A stretch of DNA of 5,325 nucleotides from Bacteroidales bacterium (GCA_007132825.1 SLNX01000240.1:1-5325), one strand, 5' to 3'. Numbered from the stretch's first letter, positions 1 through 5,325 are shown. A program made the numbers and translations. The notes: generated by a model from the sequence alone, not told the origin.

Positions 1-372
1 AGCCCGGTAATGGCAGGTTTTGAGCGACTCCTTGCTGATTGGAATGAACTTACTTCTGTCGCCCGTTGTTCCCGATGATTTGGCAAACCAATTGATGACC
101 GTCGGCCAAAGGATGTTTTGTTCACCTTTCAGCATCCGTTCAACAAATGGCCTGACATCCTCGTAGCTTTGCAAGGGAACCTTTCCCCGAAACGCTTCGT
201 AAGATCGAATATCCTTATAACCGAACTTTTTGCCCCACTCGGTATTTTTTGCTTTATCCAGCAAGTCCTTCAGAAGCTGTTGCTGAATCTCCTGCGGATT
301 GGTCCGGAATTGATTAATACGGGCTATTCTCCTCTTAAAATACCAGGTTATGAAGCTGTTTAATAGTGACAT
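1..372 (-). CDS. GH3 family adenylate-forming protein (N-terminal part, cut by window edge)
   Basis: This is the first 124 codons of a minus-strand gene whose 3' end lies beyond position 1. The start is the ATG at 372-370, giving MSLLNSFITWYFKRR. Residues 95-112 contain FAKSSGTTGDRSKFIPIS, the phosphate-binding (P-loop-like) motif of the GH3 branch of acyl-adenylate-forming enzymes; the plant GH3 proteins, which join amino acids to acyl hormones, carry the same motif. The preceding stretch LLDKAKNTEWGKKFGYKDI, then a VPLQSYEDVRPFVERM segment, is also typical of the GH3 N-terminus. Full-length bacterial members are roughly 500 residues, so about three quarters is missing here. Its substrate in Bacteroidota is not established, and nothing here identifies it. 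No clear Shine-Dalgarno site precedes the ATG, as is usual in this phylum. It is divergent from the sensor-kinase operon and shares its upstream region. Confidence 0.9.
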   Translation of the reverse strand, partial: MSLLNSFITWYFKRRIARINQFRTNPQEIQQQLLKDLLDKAKNTEWGKKFGYKDIRSYEAFRGKVPLQSYEDVRPFVERMLKGEQNILWPTVINWFAKSSGTTGDRSKFIPISKESLKTCHYRA

Positions 373-421
373 TAAAATAGTAATCTTGGTAACTGGTAGC
401 TACTTGTTTGAATGATGCTTG

Positions 422-429
422 CAAAAATA
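422..429 (-). promoter_or_regulatory. Candidate -7 promoter element for the GH3 gene
   Basis: Read on the minus strand, this is TATTTTTG, an exact match to the Bacteroidota -7 consensus TAnnTTTG. It lies about 50 nt upstream of the GH3 start, which would leave a 5' untranslated region of roughly 40 nt. I see no good -33 TTTG box at the usual spacing. The region is AT-rich, so a chance match is possible. Confidence 0.35.
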
Positions 430-452
430 AGTATAATCAGGGGATGTTTGTG

Positions 453-460
453 TATTTTTG
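453..460 (+). promoter_or_regulatory. Candidate -7 promoter element for the kinase-led operon
   Basis: TATTTTTG matches the Bacteroidota -7 consensus TAnnTTTG exactly. Transcription from here would begin near 467, giving about an 80-nt leader before the proposed TTG start at 550. No convincing -33 box is seen. If this promoter is used, the ATG codons at 412 and 415 are not on the transcript. Confidence 0.3.
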
Positions 461-520
461 TTTCAAAACTGTTTAAACACATTAATAACGGCAGACAGCA
501 TGGATGTGTTTTATTTTTAA

Positions 521-528
521 TATTTTTG
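521..528 (+). promoter_or_regulatory. Second candidate -7 element upstream of the kinase
   Basis: This is another exact TATTTTTG in a run of A and T bases. Transcription would begin near 535, leaving only about 15 nt before the TTG at 550, so it is less comfortable than the copy at 453-460. No -33 box is visible. It may be a chance match in AT-rich DNA. Confidence 0.25.
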
Positions 529-549
529 ATAATTCAAAAGCAAGTCAGA

Positions 550-2091
550 TTGAGCCTTATAAAGAAAATAACCGGTTTCCAGATTTATTCCCGCAAACAG
601 CAGTGGAAGCTTTACCTGTTGGGGTTTGCTGCATTTATTGTGCTCGCCTCACTTTATTATGCCGATATCATGGTGCGAAAGATTGCCCGTGACGAAAGAC
701 AGCGTGTTGAGCTGTGGGTTGACGCAATCCGTAAAAGGGAAAGCTTGCTTCGCGACAGTGAAAGGTTGTTTTCAGTGATACAAAACGAAGAAGCAGAAAG
801 GGTTGAGCTCATAAAGCAGGTGTATGACCGTCTGAACAGGGATGACATTGACCAGAGCTCGCTAACCTTTTACACCAACATCCTTTACAGCAACACAACC
901 ATTCCTCTTGTGCTTACTGACGAAGAGGGGGAGGTGATTTCGACAAGCAATCTTGATGAACGGTTTTCCCATTACAGAAGGATGGAGGGTGCACTTGCCG
1001 ATTACCTCTCAAAGTATCCCCCCCTGAGGTTTACAATCATTGGCGGACACAGGTATATCTATTACCAGGACTCCAAAGTGTTTACCGAACTGCGCGACAT
1101 TATGAATGATCTGATTGATACATTTCTTTCCGATCTTGTTGTTAATTCCTCTGCCAATGTACCTGTGATCGTTGTGGATGCATTGCAGCATGAACTCATC
1201 GCTCACGGCAACATTCAGGGTGTTGATTTTGAAGATGAAACACAGGTTGAGGAACTGGTCTCCTCAATGAAAGGTAAAAACCGGTACCTGGAGGTACATC
1301 TGCCTACTTATGGCAAGTGCTATGTGTATTATACAAACTCTTTTTTGCTTACACAGCTGAGATATTATCCTATTTTGCAGCTTCTTGCTGTTAGTATATT
1401 GCTTTTTGTCGCCTATGTCCTTTTCAGCGTGGCACGCAATGCCGAGCAGAACCAGGTTTGGGTCGGTATGTCGAAGGAAACGGCACACCAGCTGGGCACA
1501 CCTTTGTCGTCGCTTCTGGCTTGGGTTGAAATGTTGAAAATGAAAGGGGTGGACGATGAAACGATACAAGAGATATCAAAAGATGTACAACGCCTCGAGA
1601 ACATTACCGAACGATTCTCAAAGATCGGATCACCGCCCAAACTGACCAATGCAAATGTGGTTCCTCCAATTGTTGAGGTGCTCGAATACATGAAGAAGCG
1701 GACATCCAGCAAGGTGTCATTCAGGCTGGCTACTCCCGATGAAGATGTGGTTGTGCCCCATAACGGCAACCTGCTTGGCTGGGTGGTGGAAAACATCATT
1801 AAAAATGCAATTGACGCCATGAAGGGAAAGGGACAGATATATCTTTCCATTCAGGATAACCCAGGCGAGGTTTTTATAGACATTTCCGATGATGGGAAAG
1901 GCATTCCTCAGTCACAACAAAAAGCGATTTTTAACCCTGGGTTTACCAGCAAAAAAACCGGCTGGGGGCTGGGATTATCCCTTAGCAAAAGGATTATCGA
2001 AAATTATCACGGAGGGAAGCTATTTGTAAAGCATTCATTGATAAACCATGGTACAACGTTCAGGATCATCCTGAAAAAACAAACGGATTAA
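550..2091 (+). CDS. Membrane-bound sensor histidine kinase (orphan)
   Basis: With the TTG start at 550 this is a 513-residue inner-membrane kinase. Order of parts: short cytoplasmic N-terminus (MSLIKKITGFQIYSRKQQW), TM1 at about 20-41, a periplasmic region at about 42-270, TM2 at about 273-295, an H box with KETAHQLGTPLSSL where His313 is the likely phosphorylated residue, then a complete ATPase domain: N box NIIKNAIDAM (from 415), G1 box DDGKGIP (447-453) and G2 box GWGLGLSL (471-478). No receiver domain is fused and no response regulator lies next to it in the window. The periplasmic region holds two similar units. The frame is open back to ATG 412, but the extra 46 residues look non-conserved (cysteine-rich, then a spurious hydrophobic run) and overlap the probable promoter region; homologous kinases typically begin shortly before an IYSRK-like segment. 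TTG 550 is therefore preferred, but the start is uncertain. It probably leads the operon. The signal and phosphorylation partner are unknown. Confidence 0.9.
   Translation: MSLIKKITGFQIYSRKQQWKLYLLGFAAFIVLASLYYADIMVRKIARDERQRVELWVDAIRKRESLLRDSERLFSVIQNEEAERVELIKQVYDRLNRDDIDQSSLTFYTNILYSNTTIPLVLTDEEGEVISTSNLDERFSHYRRMEGALADYLSKYPPLRFTIIGGHRYIYYQDSKVFTELRDIMNDLIDTFLSDLVVNSSANVPVIVVDALQHELIAHGNIQGVDFEDETQVEELVSSMKGKNRYLEVHLPTYGKCYVYYTNSFLLTQLRYYPILQLLAVSILLFVAYVLFSVARNAEQNQVWVGMSKETAHQLGTPLSSLLAWVEMLKMKGVDDETIQEISKDVQRLENITERFSKIGSPPKLTNANVVPPIVEVLEYMKKRTSSKVSFRLATPDEDVVVPHNGNLLGWVVENIIKNAIDAMKGKGQIYLSIQDNPGEVFIDISDDGKGIPQSQQKAIFNPGFTSKKTGWGLGLSLSKRIIENYHGGKLFVKHSLINHGTTFRIILKKQTD
877..1095 (+). 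repeat. Kinase periplasmic sensor, unit A of an internal duplication
   Basis: Residues 110-182 in TTG-start numbering. The unit starts NTTIPLVLTDEEGEVIS after a short lead and ends YIYYQDSKVFTELR. The IPLVLTDEEG segment resembles the core strands of a PAS-like sensor fold. It pairs with the unit at 1135-1362: both have a [IV]PV-type strand ending in D, an I[SA]xxN-like stretch, and a closing Y[IV]YYxxSxxxxxLR. The similarity is at protein level and was judged by eye. Confidence 0.55.
1135..1362 (+). repeat. Kinase periplasmic sensor, unit B of an internal duplication
   Basis: Residues 196-271 in TTG-start numbering. The unit has SANVPVIVVDALQHELIAHG near its beginning and ends YVYYTNSFLLTQLRYYP, immediately before TM2. 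It aligns with unit A from end to end at similar spacing. The final LRYYP leads straight into TM2, as expected for the membrane-proximal sensor of this kinase group. Confidence 0.55.
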
Positions 2092-2095
2092 CGCT

Positions 2096-2806
2096 ATGAA
2101 AAACAAGTTAGCCTACACTTTGGCAATACTGACAGTTTTGGTTATCAGTGGTTTTTCCATGTTCGGTGTCGATCGAATAATGCTGCGGATGGAAAGTCAG
2201 AGTTTGCAGGCCGGAAAGACCGCTGTTTTGCATGCCGATCTTTATTACCAGGCCCTGGACGGCAAACTGATTACGCGTATGGATGCCCCTATAAATAAGG
2301 TGATGATCACAAATCGTCAGGGAGAGCTTACTATTTATGACCCTGAAGATCAAACCGTGTACCGGACCCGGGAACTGGAATACAGCTCGGAAAACAACCT
2401 GATCTTCTTTTTTCTTACAGGAAAGACACAAGACCTTGGTTTGGGTGACATGGGATTCACTATCGACAGAACCGAATTTAAGGATGGTTTGCTGATCACC
2501 CAATGGATCCCACCTCGTGCACACAGTCACGTTTTTTCACATATTGAGCTTGTACACGAAGACCATCTGCCCATTTATGCAGCTTATTATGACGCCGCAG
2601 GGAAGATGATCAAAAGGGTGTTTTATTCTGATTTTGAGATATATTCTGATGTTATTCTGCCTCTGACTGTTACGGAGTTTAACTATCTGCCCGGTGGCGA
2701 TTCTATCGTGAACCGGGTCAGGTTCTCTGATGTCAGGACAAACAGGCAGGCAGTGAGTTCATGGTTTGAATTTGAAATACCTGATGATGCGCGATATATT
2801 GATTAG
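2096..2806 (+). CDS. Exported LolA-like (outer-membrane lipoprotein carrier fold) protein
   Basis: A 236-residue protein with an N-terminal signal sequence (KNK, then a hydrophobic run at about 6-23) and no lipobox cysteine, so probably periplasmic. The rest is predicted to be mostly beta strands. The pattern of short strands (NKVMITNRQGELTIYDPED at 67-85, LITQWIPP at 133-140, IELVHEDHLPIYAAYYDAAG at 150-169, TVTEFNYLPGGDSIVNRVRF at 191-210) resembles the half-barrel LolA/LolB-like family, in which a strand reports on residues read from a bound lipid or lipoprotein. Canonical LolA ferries lipoproteins across the periplasm; whether this relative does so is inference, and it is not the housekeeping lolA by context. 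It begins 4 nt after the kinase stop and its end overlaps the YidD-like gene, so all are likely co-transcribed. No Shine-Dalgarno site is visible. Confidence 0.65.
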   Translation: MKNKLAYTLAILTVLVISGFSMFGVDRIMLRMESQSLQAGKTAVLHADLYYQALDGKLITRMDAPINKVMITNRQGELTIYDPEDQTVYRTRELEYSSENNLIFFFLTGKTQDLGLGDMGFTIDRTEFKDGLLITQWIPPRAHSHVFSHIELVHEDHLPIYAAYYDAAGKMIKRVFYSDFEIYSDVILPLTVTEFNYLPGGDSIVNRVRFSDVRTNRQAVSSWFEFEIPDDARYID

Positions 2807-3263
2807 TTTGGTTTTGTATCTCTGCTTTCTTACTTTTACAGGCATCAGTTCCCCGAAGCTTAATGCACAGGGGGGCTTTGCCTCTGACAATGACATTTTA
2901 CTGCAGCGATTTACAGGCACATCGGAACCTGAAACAAAGGAGACAAACCTGCTTGTGCCACGCGGCAATCGTTTGGTGGTAAGATACAATCCTGTCACCC
3001 TCACTTTTTCAGGGATGATGCTTGTATATCAACGCTACTTGTCTCCACAACTCCCATCAGAGTGCCTTTATCATCCTTCATGCTCTTCATTCAGCAAATC
3101 CCTCATCAGTGAATATGGCATGATAAAGGGGATTGTGGCAACTGCTGACCGACTGATCCGGTGCAACAGGGTTGCGGCCATCGACATTCATCCCATTCTG
3201 TTCGATGAACAAAGGGGCAAAGTCGGAGAGCAGATCGATATTTACAGAAGGGAAGAAAAATGA
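2784..3263 (+). CDS. Secreted YidD-like protein (membrane protein insertion efficiency factor family)
   Basis: The family core is clear: VYQRYLSPQLPSECLYHPSC (residues 81-100 from ATG 2784), SSFSKSLISEYGMIKG and TADRLIRCNR, matching the YidD pattern YQR.iSP..g..C.f.PTCS.Y....i...G...G......RllRC.P. All three family cysteines are kept (94, 100, 127). Two things differ from housekeeping YidD, a roughly 70-90 residue cytoplasmic-face protein: a signal peptide and about 45 extra residues precede the core, with likely cleavage after LNA in SSPKLNAQGG; and the usual GGYDPVP tail is replaced by AAIDIHPILFDEQRGKVGEQ. The protein is therefore probably periplasmic, and the insertase-helper role known for YidD may not apply. 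The start is one of three in-frame ATGs (2766, 2784, 2787); 2784 or 2787 gives the best signal peptide and overlaps the upstream gene by about 20 nt. The usual rnpA and yidC neighbours are absent. I give no symbol because orthology to yidD is doubtful. Confidence 0.82.
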   Translation: MMRDILISLVLYLCFLTFTGISSPKLNAQGGFASDNDILLQRFTGTSEPETKETNLLVPRGNRLVVRYNPVTLTFSGMMLVYQRYLSPQLPSECLYHPSCSSFSKSLISEYGMIKGIVATADRLIRCNRVAAIDIHPILFDEQRGKVGEQIDIYRREEK

Positions 3264-4144
3264 GGTATCTGATAATGAAACTTTCCTTTGCTGTTGTTTT
3301 GATTGTAATGACAGGGTTTGCACAAGCCCGGGAAGCTGATGAAAACTATACACTTCGCAAGGAAATTGATTTTATCCTGCACTTGATCGCACGTGAGGAC
3401 TTCGATGCCGGATTGCACTTGCTTGACCGGCTTGATAAAGTGGATGGCGCTTTAAAAGACTCGGTGAACTATTTGAGTGGTTGGGTGATGTATCGTCAGA
3501 AAAACCTTGAAATGTCGGCGCTAAAGCTTTTAAAAGTGAGGGAGGAAAGCCCGGTTTTTTATAAATCCCGGTTCTTTGGGGCGTACAACCTCGCACATGT
3601 CGGCCGGCATCAGCATGCGCAAAACACATTGACGCAAATCCCCGTGACACCGGATAGCATGCACGAGGCAATGCAGCGCTTTCAGCTAAGTGGAGTTGCT
3701 TTGCTGCAAAACGATTTCGATACATTTCATAAACATGCCAGCCTGTTCGATGGCCGTTTCCATGTGATGGCACAACAGGAGCATAATATGTTAATGCACC
3801 GGCAACGTTTTGAAGCAACAAGGACACCATCACCATTTCTGGCGGGAATGCTCTCAGCGGCAGTTCCGGGCCTGGGAAGGGTGTATGCCGGTAAAAGCTC
3901 GGAAGGGATCATCAGTTTTCTATATTTGGCAGCCATGGGTCTGACCACTTATGATTTTTACAGGGGCGGAGGAGCAGGAAGCCCCATCTTTATTATTTCT
4001 GCCAGCGTAACAGGGATCTTTTATGCAGGCAATATTTATGGCAGTGCGGTGGCCGCACGAAGGGTAAACCAGGAGTTTCGACATGAAATGGAACAACGTA
4101 TTTTGTTTGATATGCATATTCCTTTGCGCAACGCCTTTAATTAA
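3260..4144 (+). CDS. Exported TPR-like protein with C-terminal PGLGxxYAG membrane domain (first paralogue)
   Basis: A 294-residue protein with a signal peptide (MKLSFAVVLIVMTGFAQA, likely cut before READ). Residues 27-165 form about four helix pairs of TPR type, including a clear DFDAGLHLLDRLDK unit at 48-60 and NYLSGWVMYRQKNLEMSALK at 70-89. From about 191 a membrane domain begins: SPFLAGMLSAAVPGLGRVYAGK at 191-212, a hydrophobic segment 214-231, a second at 242-262 ending FYAGNIYGSAVAARR. The start at 3260 overlaps the YidD-like stop by ATGA, and a purine-rich AAGGG lies 7 nt before it; ATG 3275 (GAGG upstream) is an alternative that would begin the signal peptide directly. TPR repeats usually bind proteins or peptides; the membrane domain has no known activity. 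It is paralogous to the next gene. I do not recognise a named family with confidence. Confidence 0.85.
   Translation: MRYLIMKLSFAVVLIVMTGFAQAREADENYTLRKEIDFILHLIAREDFDAGLHLLDRLDKVDGALKDSVNYLSGWVMYRQKNLEMSALKLLKVREESPVFYKSRFFGAYNLAHVGRHQHAQNTLTQIPVTPDSMHEAMQRFQLSGVALLQNDFDTFHKHASLFDGRFHVMAQQEHNMLMHRQRFEATRTPSPFLAGMLSAAVPGLGRVYAGKSSEGIISFLYLAAMGLTTYDFYRGGGAGSPIFIISASVTGIFYAGNIYGSAVAARRVNQEFRHEMEQRILFDMHIPLRNAFN
4071..4075 (+). promoter_or_regulatory. Shine-Dalgarno site for the overlapping second TPR gene
   Basis: AGGAG lies 7 nt before the ATG at 4083, inside the coding sequence of the upstream gene. It is the best ribosome binding site in the window, in a phylum where such sites are usually weak, and it fixes the start of the downstream gene despite the long overlap. 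It suggests independent or coupled reinitiation within the first TPR gene. Confidence 0.7.
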
Positions 4145-4976
4145 CAGGACGTTTGCTGATGAGAAGGTGTTTGAAAAGGCAGACGCTTTGTTTGCTTCGG
4201 GCAACTATTTCGAAGCCTCCATAGAATATGAACGCGTATTGTTTTTATCAGAAAGTTCTAAAATACGTACCATTGCGAATCTCCAAAAGGTTCAGGCCTT
4301 AAAGCAATTGGGTGAGTTTGGGAAAGCACGAAATGACCTTCAACGGTCTTTTCACTTCAGGGGTGATGACAGTTTGCGCTTTGAGGTTCTTTATCAGTAT
4401 GCCTTTTGTTTATATATGGATAACAGATCTGATGAAGCCTATGCAACACTTTTGCAACTGAAACATGCTTTTGGTCATTTGCCCTTACAACGTTATTTCC
4501 TGCTGCGGGCGATGGTTCTTGCCGATCTGCAGCAATGGGAAGATTTGCGCACACATCTTGAATCATGGATTACAATGTATCTGGATGATGATGCCTTTCT
4601 GCAGAGTACGTTTGAAAGATATGATAACATTCTTTCAGACTTTGAGAAGGTTCTCAGCATTGACAAGCAGCGCGCGCGATTGCGCTCAACTTTTGTTCCT
4701 GGTTTGGGACAAATATATGCCGGAGAAGTTGGATGGGGCTTATTGAACGGCTTTTCGCAACTGGCATCGTTGGCAGCTTTTGGGGTTATGGCATACAATG
4801 GTTACTATATAGCATCATTTTTTGCCGGTCTCGGACCCTGGCAGTCATTTTATTTTGGAGGAATCAATCATGCCGGAGAACTGGCAGCCATAAACAAGAA
4901 TAGCCGTCTGGATGAACTCCAGACGGCAATGTCAGTTTTTCTTCTTGCGGTAGATGCGTATCTTGCTGATAGCTAA
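4083..4976 (+). CDS. Exported TPR-like protein with C-terminal PGLGxxYAG membrane domain (second paralogue)
   Basis: A 297-residue protein. Signal peptide MKWNNVFCLICIFLCATPLI, likely cut after NRTFA before DEK. Residues 27-165 form TPR-type helix pairs: EKADALFASGNYFEASIEYE at 31-50, VQALKQLGEFGKARNDL at 70-86, LYQYAFCLYMDNRSDEAYAT at 103-122. A membrane domain follows: STFVPGLGQIYAGEVGWGLL at 202-221, hydrophobic segments at about 219-236 and 240-262, with FYFGGINHAGELAA at 256-269, which matches FYAGNIYGSAVAA of the preceding protein. The two are therefore paralogues from a gene duplication. The ATG lies 62 nt inside the upstream gene in the +1 frame, and the overlap encodes the signal peptide. 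No later ATG would keep the signal peptide, and AGGAG at 4071-4075 supports this start. The last gene of the operon, it ends 1 nt from the convergent TM2 gene. Confidence 0.86.
   Translation: MKWNNVFCLICIFLCATPLINRTFADEKVFEKADALFASGNYFEASIEYERVLFLSESSKIRTIANLQKVQALKQLGEFGKARNDLQRSFHFRGDDSLRFEVLYQYAFCLYMDNRSDEAYATLLQLKHAFGHLPLQRYFLLRAMVLADLQQWEDLRTHLESWITMYLDDDAFLQSTFERYDNILSDFEKVLSIDKQRARLRSTFVPGLGQIYAGEVGWGLLNGFSQLASLAAFGVMAYNGYYIASFFAGLGPWQSFYFGGINHAGELAAINKNSRLDELQTAMSVFLLAVDAYLADS
4903..4927 (-). terminator. Perfect 10-bp hairpin, candidate terminator for the TM2 gene, inside the opposing CDS
   Basis: GCCGTCTGGA and TCCAGACGGC form a perfect 10-bp inverted repeat around the 5-nt loop TGAAC. 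On the minus strand the stem begins 50 nt after the TM2 stop codon and is followed at once by TATTCTTGTTTA, a fair U-rich tail, as in a Rho-independent terminator. On the plus strand a weaker T run (4936-4940) follows 8 nt after the stem. The hairpin lies wholly within codons of the second TPR gene, 46 nt before its stop codon. Confidence 0.5.
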
Positions 4977-4977
4977 A

Positions 4978-5325
4978 TCACCACATGAAGAAACTCGGAT
5001 TGTCCACGTATTTACTGATGTCGTTGTTGATCATACCGATCAATAGCACCACCCAGTCGACAAATGCGACAATACCGCATCCCCCAAGAGTTAGGATGTA
5101 CCCAATGATTGTACCGGTAGAGGTGCCAAGATAAGCACGGTGAATTCCAAGAGGGCCAATAAACCAGGCCAGAATGAATGCAATCACCGGATCCTTTTCC
5201 TGTGCAACAAATGTGGTAGTGGTAGCCATGGGTGCCATACTGTTCATGGCCAGCATGTCAACCTGCTCAGCTTGTGCGAACATCTGGTCTACTGCTTCAT
5301 GGTCAATGTGGTAGATGCTTGCTTC
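4978..5325 (-). CDS. TM2 domain-containing protein (5' end beyond window)
   Basis: The last 115 residues of a minus-strand gene that is still open at the right edge. An ATG at 5283-5281 exists, but the same frame continues upstream as EASIYHIDHEAVDQMFAQAE without a stop, which resembles the post-signal-peptide linker of Bacteroidota TM2 proteins. The true start is therefore probably outside the window. The TM2 domain follows KDP: FILAWFIGPLGIHRAYLGTS, with the family's G..G.HR.YLG motif between the two segments, then a second segment TIIGYILTLGGCGIVAFVDW with the usual GGCGI..F.D turn, then VVLLIGMINNDISKYVDN. The domain is a two-helix membrane hairpin; its function is unknown in bacteria. 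The gene ends 1 nt from the convergent TPR gene. Confidence 0.85.
   Translation of the reverse strand, partial: EASIYHIDHEAVDQMFAQAEQVDMLAMNSMAPMATTTTFVAQEKDPVIAFILAWFIGPLGIHRAYLGTSTGTIIGYILTLGGCGIVAFVDWVVLLIGMINNDISKYVDNPSFFMW

Noticed and set aside
118..363. Plus-strand open frame of 81 codons
   Set aside because: It lies antisense to the clearly recognisable GH3 coding sequence and its translation resembles no protein I know.
504..692. Plus-strand open frame of 62 codons overlapping the kinase N-terminus, considered as a frameshifted true start of the kinase
   Set aside because: Its residues do not look like a kinase N-terminus, and the kinase frame already supplies a complete TM1 and a plausible start.
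1413..1850. Minus-strand open frame of 145 codons
   Set aside because: It is antisense to the kinase H box and ATPase domain, which are intact, and it shows no domain or promoter.
2784..3263. Assignment as the housekeeping yidD gene
   Set aside because: The signal peptide, extra N-terminal residues, altered C-terminal motif and absence of rnpA/yidC neighbours argue against simple orthology.
3372..3836. Minus-strand open frame of 154 codons
   Set aside because: It is antisense to the first TPR gene, with a composition typical of a shadow frame and no recognisable motif.
3921..3928. TATATTTG, an exact TAnnTTTG match inside the first TPR gene
   Set aside because: It has no -33 element, sits within coding sequence about 155 nt before the next start, and is likely a chance match.
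1..5325. tRNA, rRNA, CRISPR array, insertion sequence or phage genes
   Set aside because: No cloverleaf, direct-repeat array, transposase, integrase or terminal inverted repeats were seen, and genes fill nearly all the window.

Overview
The window looks like a chromosomal segment of a Bacteroidota bacterium. The evidence is a GH3-type adenylate-forming enzyme of the kind common in that phylum, an orphan sensor kinase with an HQLGTPLSSL-type H box, an exported YidD-like protein preceded by a LolA-fold-like protein, a short TM2-domain protein, mostly absent Shine-Dalgarno sites, and TAnnTTTG-type -7 promoter motifs in the one real intergenic gap. I cannot place it below phylum from sequence alone.

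Layout: (1) Positions 1-372, minus strand: the N-terminal 124 residues of a GH3 family protein that runs off the left edge. (2) Positions 373-549: an AT-rich divergent promoter region, the only real intergenic space. It has candidate -7 elements facing both ways. (3) Positions 550-4976, plus strand: a tightly packed five-gene cluster, probably one operon. Its genes encode a membrane sensor histidine kinase, a LolA-like periplasmic protein, a secreted YidD-like protein, and two related proteins with TPR-like helices followed by a small membrane domain carrying a PGLGxxYAG motif. Gene junctions are +4, about -23, -4 and -62 nt. (4) Positions 4978-5325, minus strand: the C-terminal 115 residues of a TM2-domain protein, converging on the cluster with a single base between the two stop codons.

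All products of the five-gene cluster appear to be membrane or exported proteins. The likely theme is an envelope module: a sensor kinase with a duplicated periplasmic sensing unit, a lipid/lipoprotein-carrier-like fold, a YidD relative apparently moved to the outside of the inner membrane, and two paralogous TPR/membrane-hairpin proteins. No function is proven for the module. The points most worth following are the exported, C-terminally diverged YidD, the paralogous TPR pair joined by a 62-nt overlap that encodes a signal peptide, the internally duplicated kinase sensor, and a perfect 10-bp hairpin inside the last gene of the cluster that may terminate the opposing TM2 gene.
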